NCBI GenBank assembly: GCA_937892255.1 | Contig: CALAUL010000103.1 | Span: forward strand, 1-31,390 | DNA from: an uncultured Bacteroidales bacterium | GTDB lineage: Bacteria; Bacteroidota; Bacteroidia; Bacteroidales; Marinilabiliaceae | Direction: 5' to 3' | DNA length: 31,390 nt | Shown: in pieces, positions 6,551 to 13,780 of the stretch | Numbering within the stretch: the first letter of the stretch is position 1 | Layout: each line of letters begins with the position of its first letter | The notes under the pieces: model-generated | What the model saw: the letters and a program-made list of their open reading frames with translations, nothing else | The model's database searches: none | Told to the model about the DNA's origin: nothing | Translations under genes and position numbers: made by a program

Positions 6551-7339
6551 ATGAAACAATTTATACAAGGTCGCTCTTTTTGGGTGACCTTTTTTGTCAT
6601 TGTGATGTCTGCTTGGTATGAGGCGGAGTCGCAAAGAGTGGTGTCGTTGACGCCTTCGGTTACGGAGTTGATAGTCGATATGGGTTGTTCAGATGTATTG
6701 GTAGGACGAACAAGCTATTGCCCGAATGTTAATGCAGTAGTCGTGGGAGATATATTGAGTGTCAATATGGAAAAAGTGGTATCACTCAAGCCGGACATTG
6801 TTATTTGTGTGGGGTTTGTTGAGGCATCGACGATTGAGAAAATGCAAAAAATGGGTATTAATGTCAAGAGTTATAAAACACCGCGCTCGTTTGATGAAAT
6901 GTGCCGTCAGACAATAGAGATAGGTTGTCTTATAGGAGTTGCAGATAAGGCTGAAAGCATAGTTAAGGAAGAGAGAAGACGTGTGGAGGAATTGAAAAAG
7001 AAGGTAGTCAAGACGCAGAAACGAGTCCTATTTCAAATCGGAACACGGCCAATGTTTTCGGTCGTTGACAATACATATACGCAGGGGTTTATTGATGACT
7101 TGGGTCTTATTAATGTATCTCATACTACAATGCCTTCACGCGAATATGTCGTTTCACAAAATCCGGATTATGTTATTCTTACAACTATGGGCGGTCTCTA
7201 TAAAGAGGAAAGTAAGGTTTGGCAAAAGTTGATAAAAGCCCGAATTATTGTCGTAGATGAAAATATGGTATGCAGTCCCACGCCGACAAACTACAGAAAG
7301 AGTTTGGAGGTGTTATTTGATGAAATATACGGACAATGA
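6551..7339 (+). CDS. btuF: BtuF-like periplasmic metal-chelate binding protein
   Basis: This 262-residue protein is a helical-backbone metal-receptor of the BtuF/FepB type, the binding component of an ABC importer for vitamin B12, haem or iron chelates. Mature sequence begins near RVVSLTPSVTELIVDMG, as in BtuF, with the family pattern VVSLKPDIVI, and a second lobe starting around RVLFQIGTRPMF with NPDYVILTTMGGLY. The first 28 residues (QGRSFWVTFFVIVMSAW) look like a signal peptide without a lipobox. ATG at 6551 is chosen, 4 bases after gyrB; ATG 6539 would overlap gyrB by 8 bases. The stop overlaps the permease start (ATGA). No cobalamin riboswitch was seen, so B12 as substrate is unproven. 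A strong terminator-like hairpin sits in codons 6-14. Confidence 0.85.
   Translation: MKQFIQGRSFWVTFFVIVMSAWYEAESQRVVSLTPSVTELIVDMGCSDVLVGRTSYCPNVNAVVVGDILSVNMEKVVSLKPDIVICVGFVEASTIEKMQKMGINVKSYKTPRSFDEMCRQTIEIGCLIGVADKAESIVKEERRRVEELKKKVVKTQKRVLFQIGTRPMFSVVDNTYTQGFIDDLGLINVSHTTMPSREYVVSQNPDYVILTTMGGLYKEESKVWQKLIKARIIVVDENMVCSPTPTNYRKSLEVLFDEIYGQ
6567..6596 (+). terminator. Terminator-like hairpin after gyrB, inside btuF
   Basis: AAGGTCGC (6567-6574) pairs with GTGACCTT (6584-6591), eight pairs including one G-U, around a nine-base loop, and is followed directly by T (6592-6595). It starts 20 bases after the gyrB stop and has the form of an intrinsic terminator, yet it is inside the apparent signal-peptide codons of the next gene. 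It may end gyrB transcripts or attenuate read-through into the importer genes. Confidence 0.6.
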
Positions 7340-8316
7340 GACAGTCGGGTAAAGTAATTGTAGCAGTGGGAGTCTTTGTCTTTATGGTGGTACTCTCATT
7401 GAGTATAGGAGATGTTGATGACTTATTTTGTAAACTATTGAGAATCGGGGAGAAGAGATTTTCTCATACGGATTTGATCATACTTTTCGAGTTGCGAGTA
7501 CCGAGAGTCTTGATGGCAATAGGCGTTGGTGCAATGCTCTCAATGTCGGGAGTTATAATGCAGAGCTTATTTCGCAATCCGCTTGTTGAGCCATACACTA
7601 TGGGACTATCCGGAGGAGCGGTGTTGGGAGTGGCGATGGCCTTTGTCTTTGGATTGTCGAATAGTATGGGGAATATCGCAGTGACGTTGATGGCGATGGT
7701 AGGGGCATTGTCAACGATGGGGTTGATACTCCTTCTGCGAAAGATGATGCATTTTGATATCAATAGAATGTTACTATCGGGTGTCATGATAAGCTTTGCG
7801 ACCTCCTCGGTCACTACATTGCTTATGAGTTTGACGACACGGGAGAACTTGTCGCAGATACTCATGTGGAATATGGGGTCGTTGGATATTACTACAAAGG
7901 AGGTCTCATATTGTGTGTTGTTGATGGCTATATTGATGGCTATAGTCCTTCCTTTCGCAGGGCGAATGATGAATGTCTTGATGATAAGCGAAGATATGGC
8001 TCGACATGTGGGAGTAAAGGTGAAAGTTGTAGTCCCATTATTGTTTGTTGTAGCAACTATAATGGCGGCAGTGAGCGTGTCGTTTGTTGGTGTTATAGCT
8101 TTTGTTGGAATGATAGTTCCACATATAGTTAAGATGTTGTACGGCAACGACCATCGACTTGTGGTTGTAATGTCTGCATTGTGCGGAGGAACGTTTTTGC
8201 TTATGTGTGATATAGTGTCGAGAACAATTATCTACCCGCAAGAGATACCTACGGGAGTGATGTGTGGTATAGTTGGCGGTGTCATGTTTGTATATTTGAT
8301 GACAAAGAATAAGTGA
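7336..8316 (+). CDS. btuC: FecCD/BtuC-family ABC importer permease
   Basis: This 326-residue, very hydrophobic protein is the membrane subunit of a type II ABC importer for B12 or iron chelates. It starts with a membrane segment (VIVAVGVFVFMVVLSLSI) and carries the family hallmarks: RVPRVLMAIGVGAMLSMSGV, QSLFRNPLVEPYTMGLSGGA, and near the end FVGMIVPHIVKMLYG followed by the loop facing the ATPase. About ten membrane helices can be traced, as in BtuC. The gene overlaps the end of the binding-protein gene (ATGA) and is followed one base later by the ATPase gene, so the three are translationally coupled. Substrate assignment rests on weak grounds and the name btuC should be read as type, not proven specificity. 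Confidence 0.9.
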   Translation: MRQSGKVIVAVGVFVFMVVLSLSIGDVDDLFCKLLRIGEKRFSHTDLIILFELRVPRVLMAIGVGAMLSMSGVIMQSLFRNPLVEPYTMGLSGGAVLGVAMAFVFGLSNSMGNIAVTLMAMVGALSTMGLILLLRKMMHFDINRMLLSGVMISFATSSVTTLLMSLTTRENLSQILMWNMGSLDITTKEVSYCVLLMAILMAIVLPFAGRMMNVLMISEDMARHVGVKVKVVVPLLFVVATIMAAVSVSFVGVIAFVGMIVPHIVKMLYGNDHRLVVVMSALCGGTFLLMCDIVSRTIIYPQEIPTGVMCGIVGGVMFVYLMTKNK

Positions 8317-8317
8317 T

Positions 8318-9049
8318 ATGTTGAGATTGAAGGGTGTATCGGTAGCGTATGAGCGAGAAGTGCTGAAGAATATAAATATAGAGTGTTGTTCGGGTGAAGT
8401 TACTGCTATATTGGGGCGTAATGGTTCGGGAAAAAGTACACTGTTGCGAGCTATTCTTGGAGATGTAGAGAGTTGTGGAAAAATAGAGATAGATGGCATA
8501 GATACAGCGCAGATGTCACACCGGGAAAAAGCACAACAGATAGCAGTGGTAGAACAGAACGTTCCAATATTACCTATTATTGTAAGAGAATATATAGAAA
8601 TGGGACGTATGCCGTATAGAAATATGATGTCGTTAAATTATGGCGACAATGACAAAGATATCGTTTCGAAAGTTATGAAATCTATGTCAATAGAACATAT
8701 GGCAGACAAACGCATGGATAGAGTCAGTGGAGGAGAACGACAGCTTGCATCTGTAGCACAAGCAATAGTCCAAGAGACAAAAGTTTTGTTGTTGGACGAA
8801 CCAACGGCAAACTTAGACATAGTCAATAAATATGAGCTATATAGTGCTATAGCTCAGATGACTCGAAAACGTAAAGTTATCACCTTGGTTGTTGCGCATG
8901 ATATATCGAGTGTGAAACGTTATGCAGATAGAGTCATCTTATTGAAAGAAGGAGAAATAATGGCATCAGGGAAAGTTGAAGAAACGCTCACGGACGATAA
9001 TTTGGAACGTCTTTTCGGCGTTGAAATAGAGAAAATAATAGAAAAATGA
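8318..9049 (+). CDS. btuD: ABC importer ATP-binding protein, BtuD/FepC type
   Basis: This 243-residue protein is the ATPase that drives the importer formed with the two upstream products. It shows Walker A GRNGSGKST at 33-41, a Q-loop near VVEQNVPIL, the ABC signature VSGGERQ near 136, Walker B VLLLDEP near 160 and the switch histidine in VVAHD. The pattern of motifs and the length match the FepC/BtuD subfamily. It is the last gene of the importer cluster; a new promoter for the TPR gene lies directly downstream. Confidence 0.92.
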   Translation: MLRLKGVSVAYEREVLKNINIECCSGEVTAILGRNGSGKSTLLRAILGDVESCGKIEIDGIDTAQMSHREKAQQIAVVEQNVPILPIIVREYIEMGRMPYRNMMSLNYGDNDKDIVSKVMKSMSIEHMADKRMDRVSGGERQLASVAQAIVQETKVLLLDEPTANLDIVNKYELYSAIAQMTRKRKVITLVVAHDISSVKRYADRVILLKEGEIMASGKVEETLTDDNLERLFGVEIEKIIEK

Positions 9050-9070
9050 TATACAAATAACCGAAAACCT

Positions 9071-9101
9071 TTTGATATAACATTTAAAAGGAATAAATTT
9101 G
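9071..9101 (+). promoter_or_regulatory. Promoter of the TPR gene
   Basis: TTTG at 9071-9074, a 19-base spacer and TAAATTTG at 9094-9101 form an exact Bacteroidota promoter. The start of transcription near 9107 fits translation from ATG 9125 and rules out the upstream non-ATG start at 9101. Confidence 0.78.
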
Positions 9102-9124
9102 TGCAAATTTACAAAGTAGAAATC

Positions 9125-9802
9125 ATGTCAAATAATAAGAAAGAACAACAAGTAGAGAAAGGTTTTGAAAACGTGGAAGAAGCGTTGGGTAAGACCGAAC
9201 AATTTATTGAAAGAAATCAGAAGAGCTTGATGATAGGAGCATTGGCTGTAATTGCGGTATTTGCAATAATATGGATGGCCAAGACGCTTTATATGGATCC
9301 TATAGCAGAAGAGGCTCAGACAGAAATGTTTAATGCTCAGTATTATTTCGAACAAGATAGTTTGCGTTTGGCATTGGACGGAGATGGAATGAACGCAGGT
9401 TTTCTTCAGATAATTGAAGATTACGGGTCTACTCCAGCAGGAAATTTAGCTTGCTATTATGCCGGTGTTAGTTATCTTAAGTTGGGGGAATACGATAAAG
9501 CGAAATCATACTTTAAAGCTTTCTCAAGTGACGATGTGATGTTGAAATCATTGGCAGAAGGTCTATATGGAGATGCAGAGTCGCAGCTTGGAAACATGTC
9601 AGAAGCTGTTGCATCGTACAAAAATGCAATAGCAGAGGGTAACAATATCGTAGCACCCATGTATTTGATGAAACTTGGACTTTTGTATGAAAGTCAAGGA
9701 AAGTCTAATGAAGCAAAAGCGTGCTACATCGAAGTGAAAGAGAAGTATCCGCAGAGTGTTCAAGCCGGGGTGGCAGAGAAATACTCATTGTCGGTGAAGT
9801 AA
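9125..9802 (+). CDS. Membrane-anchored tetratricopeptide-repeat protein
   Basis: This 225-residue protein has a charged, soluble N-terminus, a single membrane helix at about 35-53 (MIGALAVIAVFAIIWMAK), and a C-terminal part made of tetratricopeptide-like helices. Clear TPR-like units include GNLACYYAGVSYLKLGEYDKA, LAEGLYGDAESQLGN and YLMKLGLLYESQGKSNEAK. The layout resembles the YfgM-like translocon accessory proteins, which have one anchor and exported TPRs, but the similarity is by architecture only. The start ATG 9125 follows a clear promoter. A strong hairpin separates it from ribH. Its likely role is a scaffold or assembly factor at the cytoplasmic membrane; no enzymatic motif is present. 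Confidence 0.85.
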   Translation: MSNNKKEQQVEKGFENVEEALGKTEQFIERNQKSLMIGALAVIAVFAIIWMAKTLYMDPIAEEAQTEMFNAQYYFEQDSLRLALDGDGMNAGFLQIIEDYGSTPAGNLACYYAGVSYLKLGEYDKAKSYFKAFSSDDVMLKSLAEGLYGDAESQLGNMSEAVASYKNAIAEGNNIVAPMYLMKLGLLYESQGKSNEAKACYIEVKEKYPQSVQAGVAEKYSLSVK

Positions 9803-9822
9803 TGATATAAACAACCATATAG

Positions 9823-9860
9823 AATGAGGATTGTCGGTCTAAATTGGCAATCCTCATTTT
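9823..9860 (+). terminator. Hairpin terminator between TPR gene and ribH
   Basis: AATGAGGATTG (9823-9833) pairs perfectly over 11 bases with CAATCCTCATT (9848-9858), loop 14 bases, ending in TTTT. It lies 20 bases after the TPR stop and 20 bases before ribH. No separate ribH promoter was found, so it may be a leaky or regulated terminator. Confidence 0.8.
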
Positions 9861-9880
9861 GTATAGAATAAAAAGATAAT

Positions 9881-10375
9881 ATGGCAAGTGAATTAAAGAA
9901 TCTATCTTCGTATAATCCGGAGACTGTACCTTCGGCTGAAAATATGAAGTTTGGAATTGTTGTTTCCGAATGGAATCATAACATTACGGGTGCACTCTTG
10001 GAGGGTGCGGTTGAAACACTCGTAAAACATGGGGCAAAAGAGGATAACATTATAATTAGGTATGTGCCAGGAAGTTTTGAACTCGTAGCAGGTGCACGAA
10101 TGATGGCAGAAAAGACAGATGTTGACTCGGTAATATGTCTCGGTTGTGTAATAAAAGGAGATACACCGCATTTTGATTATGTGTGTGCCGGCGCGACACA
10201 AGGTATAGCAGAACTCAATGTGCGTTATGATAAGTCATTCATTTTTGGAGTTATAACAACAAACAACTTACAACAAGCTTTGGACCGTTGTGGTGGCAAG
10301 TTGGGAAACAAAGGAACGGAGTGTGCAATAACAGCAATAAAAATGATTGATATGTTTTGGAACTTAAAAAAATAG
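9881..10375 (+). CDS. ribH: 6,7-dimethyl-8-ribityllumazine synthase
   Basis: RibH condenses 5-amino-6-ribitylaminouracil with 3,4-dihydroxy-2-butanone 4-phosphate to make lumazine, the penultimate step of riboflavin synthesis. The 164-residue product has the family landmarks GIVVSEWNHNIT, the PGSFEL substrate loop, CLGCVIKGDTPHFDYVC (with the conserved His), GVITTNNLQQAL and GNKGTECA. The length is typical for the icosahedral or pentameric enzymes. The other rib genes are not in this window and no FMN riboswitch was seen. A promoter for the following tRNA genes has its -33 box inside the last codons of ribH. Confidence 0.96.
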   Translation: MASELKNLSSYNPETVPSAENMKFGIVVSEWNHNITGALLEGAVETLVKHGAKEDNIIIRYVPGSFELVAGARMMAEKTDVDSVICLGCVIKGDTPHFDYVCAGATQGIAELNVRYDKSFIFGVITTNNLQQALDRCGGKLGNKGTECAITAIKMIDMFWNLKK

Positions 10376-10386
10376 TTCTACCTTTG
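10356..10386 (+). promoter_or_regulatory. Promoter of the tRNA-Tyr/tRNA-Ser unit
   Basis: TTTG at 10356-10359, within the final codons of ribH, and TACCTTTG at 10379-10386, just past its stop, are separated by 19 bases. This exact Bacteroidota promoter should start transcription near 10392, about 55 bases before tRNA-Tyr. Confidence 0.8.
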
Positions 10387-10447
10387 CATTGGTTATCGGA
10401 AGACGATTAGAAAATGTGTCGGTAAAATTACGATAACGGAAGCTCTA

Positions 10448-10528
10448 GGGAGGATTCCAGAGCGGTCAAATGGGGCAGACTGTAAATCTGTTGCTTCGGC
10501 TTCGGAGGTTCGAATCCTCCTCCTCCCA
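10448..10528 (+). tRNA. tRNA-Tyr (GTA)
   Basis: The acceptor stem GGGAGGA / TCCTCCC closes at 10448-10454 and 10521-10527, with discriminator A. The anticodon stem GCAGA / TCTGT encloses CTGTAAA, anticodon GTA. A long variable arm (class II, as usual for bacterial tRNA-Tyr) and the T arm with GGTTCGAATCC are present. The 3' CCA is not encoded, which fits the presence of a CCA-adding enzyme gene in this window. Confidence 0.95.
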
Positions 10529-10545
10529 CGTCAATATTGCCTACC

Positions 10546-10632
10546 GGAGAGGTGGCAGAGTGGTCGAATGTACCGCACTCGAAATGCGGCGTACGGGCAA
10601 CTGTACCGAGGGTTCGAATCCCTCTCTCTCCG
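10546..10632 (+). tRNA. tRNA-Ser (CGA)
   Basis: Acceptor GGAGAGG pairs with TCTCTCC (10625-10631). The anticodon stem CCGCA / TGCGG encloses CTCGAAA, anticodon CGA, which reads UCG. The long variable arm GTAC...GTAC is typical of class II tRNA-Ser, and the T arm GAGGGTTCGAATCCCTC is intact. CCA is not encoded. It lies 17 bases after tRNA-Tyr and is co-transcribed with it. Confidence 0.95.
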
Positions 10633-10644
10633 CAGAAGAAATGA

Positions 10645-10670
10645 AAGCCTGTCTTAGATAGGCTTTTTTG
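10645..10670 (+). terminator. Terminator of the tRNA unit
   Basis: AAGCCTGTC (10645-10653) pairs with GATAGGCTT (10657-10665), nine pairs with one G-U, followed by TTTT. It ends the tRNA-Tyr/Ser transcript 12 bases after tRNA-Ser. Confidence 0.85.
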
Positions 10671-10869
10671 TTTATATATGGCATTCTCGATGGGAGAGTC
10701 ATTGTATTTAGTGTGTGTCGAATATTTCAGTACACACTCTACGATGTGCTTTTTGCATTAGCCTTCGATTTCCAATCACGATAATATATGATTTAGTTTG
10801 GGCGCTAATCATAATTCGAACTCAATTGTTTTGGCGAGGAACTATCATTTTTTATCCATCTCGCAGAGT

Positions 10870-11358
10870 TTAATCTAAAGTGATTTGTCTTTTGAAACTC
10901 TCTTCAAGAGATACTATTGTCTCAGTAGAAGAAATGCCCTCAATAGTTTGAAGTTTGTCGTGTAAGATGTGTTTTAGATGCTTGTTGTTTTTTGCGTATA
11001 TCTTAATAAAGATAGCATATTTTCCTGTTGTATAGTGGCACTCTACAACTTGAGGTATGGCTTCCATTTTGCATACGACATTATCGAAATAACTTGCGTC
11101 TTTTAGAAAAATACCTATGAATGCGCACGTGTGATAGCCAACTTTTGTTGGGTTAAGGGTGAATTCTGAACCGGTGATGACGCCTATACTTGTCAGACGT
11201 TGAACGCGTTGGTGTATAGCCGCTCCCGAAACTCCACATTCTCGGGCTACTTCTAAAAAAGGAGTTCGAGCATTCTCTACTATGAGTGACAAAATCTTTT
11301 TGTCCAAATCATCTAATGATGAAGTGTTTTCTTGTAAAGAGTTATAATCGTTGTTCAT
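10870..11358 (-). CDS. Lrp/AsnC-family transcriptional regulator
   Basis: This 162-residue protein has an N-terminal helix-turn-helix domain (LDKKILSLIVENARTPFLEV, then GVSGAAIHQRVQRLTSIGVI) and a C-terminal RAM/AsnC ligand-binding domain (residues about 80-155, VVECHYTTGKYAIFIKIYA). Such proteins form octamers and respond to amino acids or related small molecules. The start ATG at 11358 leaves an N-terminal tail of about 15 residues before the DNA-binding domain, and a -7 element is visible just upstream. It stands alone, divergent from the M64 peptidase gene, so local control of that gene is possible but unproven. The ligand cannot be told. Confidence 0.92.
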   Translation of the reverse strand: MNNDYNSLQENTSSLDDLDKKILSLIVENARTPFLEVARECGVSGAAIHQRVQRLTSIGVITGSEFTLNPTKVGYHTCAFIGIFLKDASYFDNVVCKMEAIPQVVECHYTTGKYAIFIKIYAKNNKHLKHILHDKLQTIEGISSTETIVSLEESFKRQITLD

Positions 11359-11379
11359 TCCTAATAATATAAATTTTTA

Positions 11380-11387
11380 CAAATGTA
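11380..11387 (-). promoter_or_regulatory. -7 element of the Lrp/AsnC gene
   Basis: The minus strand reads TACATTTG, a perfect TAnnTTTG box, 21 bases before the start codon. No clear TTTG is found at the -33 distance, so it may need help from a regulator or tolerate a weak -33. Confidence 0.55.
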
Positions 11388-11486
11388 GTTTATTTTTCAA
11401 TATTGATCGCATATTTTTTTGAATTGTTAAGTCCGATAAATATGGCATTCTTGTTTATGCGTTGTAGTCTGTTTAGCGAAAATGTT

Positions 11487-11494
11487 TATATTTG
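11487..11494 (+). promoter_or_regulatory. -7 element of the M64 peptidase gene
   Basis: TATATTTG matches TAnnTTTG. A GTTG upstream at 11461-11464 gives a spacing of 22, slightly long. The position supports translation from ATG 11520 rather than from any codon upstream. Confidence 0.5.
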
Positions 11495-11519
11495 GATTTG
11501 TTTTGTAAAGTGTAATGTG

Positions 11520-12737
11520 ATGAGAAGACTTTTGATTGTATTTTTTTTGACGTGTGGTTTGTTTGAATGTGTGTGGTCTGCAAGTCGTACAATGAGAATA
11601 GACTTAACATTGAGAGGTGAATTGGATTCGTGTTGTATTGATTTGGTGAGTTGTGCATATTGGGAGGGTTGGTTCGGACCACAAAGTTGCTGTGATTCGG
11701 ATATTGTCAAGGGGCAATTTATCTACTCTTTGTATAGTCTTAAAGGAGGAGAGGAACGGTTGATATACAAAGATGGCTTTTCGTCGCTGTATTATGAGTG
11801 GGCAACGATGGATTATGAGGGCCGAGATAAGGAAATGGTGTTCGAACACACACTCTTGGTGCCTTATACGGAAGGCGATGTCAGACTTGTCGTGGAGTGT
11901 AGGGTTAGAGACGGATTAAAGGTTGTAATGGATAAGCATATTGATGTGAGCGAGGTCGAAAGACAAGAGTTGGTTGAGTCTGAAGTAAAGCTTTTGCAAG
12001 GAGAGGAAAAGAGCGATAGCAAGGCTTTAGATGTGGCAATATTAGCGGAAGGTTTTACTTTGACAGAAGAACTTGATTTTTGGAGCAGAGCAGATAGTTT
12101 GGCTATGGCGTTGATGTCAGAACCGGCATTTGTCTCTTTTGCAGATGATATATGTATTAGAGGTTTCTTTAAGCCGTCTAAGACAAAAGGACCATCTGAT
12201 CCATCGATGGGGTATAAGTCGGAGAGCGTTTTGAATTCTTCTTTTGGCGTTTTTGCGTCGGACCGTTATTTGGAGACATTCAAAACGTTTTCGGTATTCG
12301 ATTATGTAGGGAACAAGCCGGCCGATATGATAATAGTACTAGTAAATAGTAAGAAGTATGGTGGCGGCGGGGTCTATAACTGTTTTGCTATAGGCTCGTT
12401 GCATGATGGAGACTGGATTGAGGTGTTGTTGCATGAGGTAGGACATTCGTTTGCAGGTTTGGCTGACGAGTATTACTACGAAAATGAAGTCTATCCCGAT
12501 ATGTATCCGAAAGAGTTAGAACCATGGGAACCCAATGTTACGACATTAGTGTCTTTTGAAAAGAAATGGAAAGAAATGTACGAAAACGGGGCGACGGGCT
12601 TGATAGAAGGTGCTGCGTATAATGCAAAAGATGTGTACAGAAGTTCTGTCAATTGTAAGATGAGACAGTTGCACAAGCCATTTTGCAAAGTATGCAACGA
12701 GGCAATAGGACAACAAATAAGACGTTATATAGAATGA
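11520..12737 (+). CDS. Secreted M64-family zinc metallopeptidase
   Basis: This 405-residue protein belongs to the peptidase M64 (IgA peptidase-like) family common in gut Bacteroidota. It begins with a signal peptide (RRLLIVFFLTCGLFECVWSA). The N-terminal beta-rich region (20-140) fits the M64 N-terminal domain and the catalytic domain follows from about 170 (DVAILAEGFT). The zinc motif HEVGHSFAGLADEYY is at 305-319, giving His305, Glu306, His309 and a third ligand around Asp316. The late CKMRQLHKPFCKVCNE region has Cys residues usual in these enzymes. The start at 11520 is chosen for the signal peptide and the promoter just before it. The aldo/keto reductase gene follows after 16 bases. The natural substrate is unknown; cleavage of immunoglobulin A should not be assumed. 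Confidence 0.88.
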   Translation: MRRLLIVFFLTCGLFECVWSASRTMRIDLTLRGELDSCCIDLVSCAYWEGWFGPQSCCDSDIVKGQFIYSLYSLKGGEERLIYKDGFSSLYYEWATMDYEGRDKEMVFEHTLLVPYTEGDVRLVVECRVRDGLKVVMDKHIDVSEVERQELVESEVKLLQGEEKSDSKALDVAILAEGFTLTEELDFWSRADSLAMALMSEPAFVSFADDICIRGFFKPSKTKGPSDPSMGYKSESVLNSSFGVFASDRYLETFKTFSVFDYVGNKPADMIIVLVNSKKYGGGGVYNCFAIGSLHDGDWIEVLLHEVGHSFAGLADEYYYENEVYPDMYPKELEPWEPNVTTLVSFEKKWKEMYENGATGLIEGAAYNAKDVYRSSVNCKMRQLHKPFCKVCNEAIGQQIRRYIE

Positions 12738-12753
12738 AATAAAGAGATTAGCT

Positions 12754-13710
12754 ATGGAAATGATTTACAATAGATGTGGACGCAGCGGATTATTGTTGCC
12801 GGCAGTGTCACTGGGAATGTGGCATAATTTTGGTTCGGTAGATAATTACGAGAATGGAAAGAAAATACTGCATCATGCTTTTGATAAAGGGGTGACGCAT
12901 TTTGATTTGGCGAATAACTATGGACCGGAACCGGGTACGGCAGAGATGACTTTCGGCCGAGTGATGAAAGATGGCTTGGGTGTGCATAGAGATGAAATAG
13001 TCGTTTCGACGAAAGCCGGATATGAGATGTGGAAAGGTCCTTATGGAGATTGGGGGTCGCGTAAGTATATGATTGCAAGCTTAGACCAAAGTCTTAAACG
13101 AATGGGATTGGACTATGTAGACATTTATTATTCGCACAGACCCGACCCTAATACGCCTATAGAAGAGACCATGATGGCACTTGACCATGTCGTTAGGCAG
13201 GGCAAGGCTTTGTATGTAGGTATTTCCAACTACAAACCGCAGGAGGCAAAAAAAGCTTTTGATGTGTTGAAGCAACTCGGAACACCGTGTCTCATACATC
13301 AGGCTAAATACAACATGTTTGATAGATGGGTGGAAGATGGCTTGTTGGATCTTACTGAGGCGTATGGCGTTGGTGTTATTGCCTTCTCTCCGTTGGCGCA
13401 AGGACTCTTGACGGATAAGTATATAAAGGGAATACCGCAAGGTTCGCGTATGACTAAGGGTGTGTTTTTGAAACCTGAACATCTGACAGAAAAGCTATTG
13501 TCGCAGATGCAAGCTCTAAATGAGATGGCAAAAGAGCGTGGACAGACTTTGGCAGATATGGCATTGTCGTGGTTGTTGAAAGATAATCGTGTCACTTCGG
13601 TTTTGGTCGGTGCATCGTCAACAGAACAATTGGATAAGAACTTGAAATGTATTGAGAATGTTCCGTTTACCGATGACGAATTGGAGGCAATAGAGAACAT
13701 ATTGGCGTGA
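12754..13710 (+). CDS. Aldo/keto reductase, YghZ-like
   Basis: This 318-residue NAD(P)H-dependent oxidoreductase has the aldo/keto reductase barrel. The catalytic tetrad is visible: Asp51 and Tyr56 in THFDLANNYG, Lys87 in STKAGY, His128 in YYSHRPDP. The GPEPGTAEMTFGRVM and GYEMWKGPYGDWGSRKY segments are typical of the YghZ / L-glyceraldehyde-3-phosphate reductase branch. The cofactor-binding C-terminal part with VLVGASSTEQL is intact. It sits 16 bases after the M64 peptidase gene and probably shares its transcript, ending at a strong hairpin. The real substrate is uncertain; detoxification of short aldehydes such as methylglyoxal is reported for relatives. Confidence 0.9.
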   Translation: MEMIYNRCGRSGLLLPAVSLGMWHNFGSVDNYENGKKILHHAFDKGVTHFDLANNYGPEPGTAEMTFGRVMKDGLGVHRDEIVVSTKAGYEMWKGPYGDWGSRKYMIASLDQSLKRMGLDYVDIYYSHRPDPNTPIEETMMALDHVVRQGKALYVGISNYKPQEAKKAFDVLKQLGTPCLIHQAKYNMFDRWVEDGLLDLTEAYGVGVIAFSPLAQGLLTDKYIKGIPQGSRMTKGVFLKPEHLTEKLLSQMQALNEMAKERGQTLADMALSWLLKDNRVTSVLVGASSTEQLDKNLKCIENVPFTDDELEAIENILA

Positions 13711-13726
13711 TTAATAAGAAAAAGCA

Positions 13727-13754
13727 AGGGGTTGTCAGTGTATCGACAACCCCT
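13727..13754. terminator. Bidirectional terminator between convergent genes
   Basis: AGGGGTTGTC (13727-13736) and GACAACCCCT (13745-13754) form a perfect ten-pair stem with an eight-base loop. On the minus strand it is followed by TTGCTTTTTCTT, so it is best as the end of the malQ-META transcript, but it also lies 17 bases after the aldo/keto reductase gene and can serve both. Confidence 0.85.
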
Positions 13755-13780
13755 CCGTATTCTCTATATCGAAATAAATT

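Noticed and set aside
6440..6560. Cobalamin riboswitch before btuF
   Set aside because: No B12-box-like sequence or long leader exists; the region is gyrB coding sequence.
7464..8147. 227-codon minus-strand open frame over the permease gene
   Set aside because: Its Thr/Ile/Asn-rich composition is what the reverse of a hydrophobic membrane gene gives; the plus-strand gene is unambiguous.
10470..10661. 63-residue open frame across the tRNA genes
   Set aside because: It overlaps both tRNAs and their terminator completely and is spurious.
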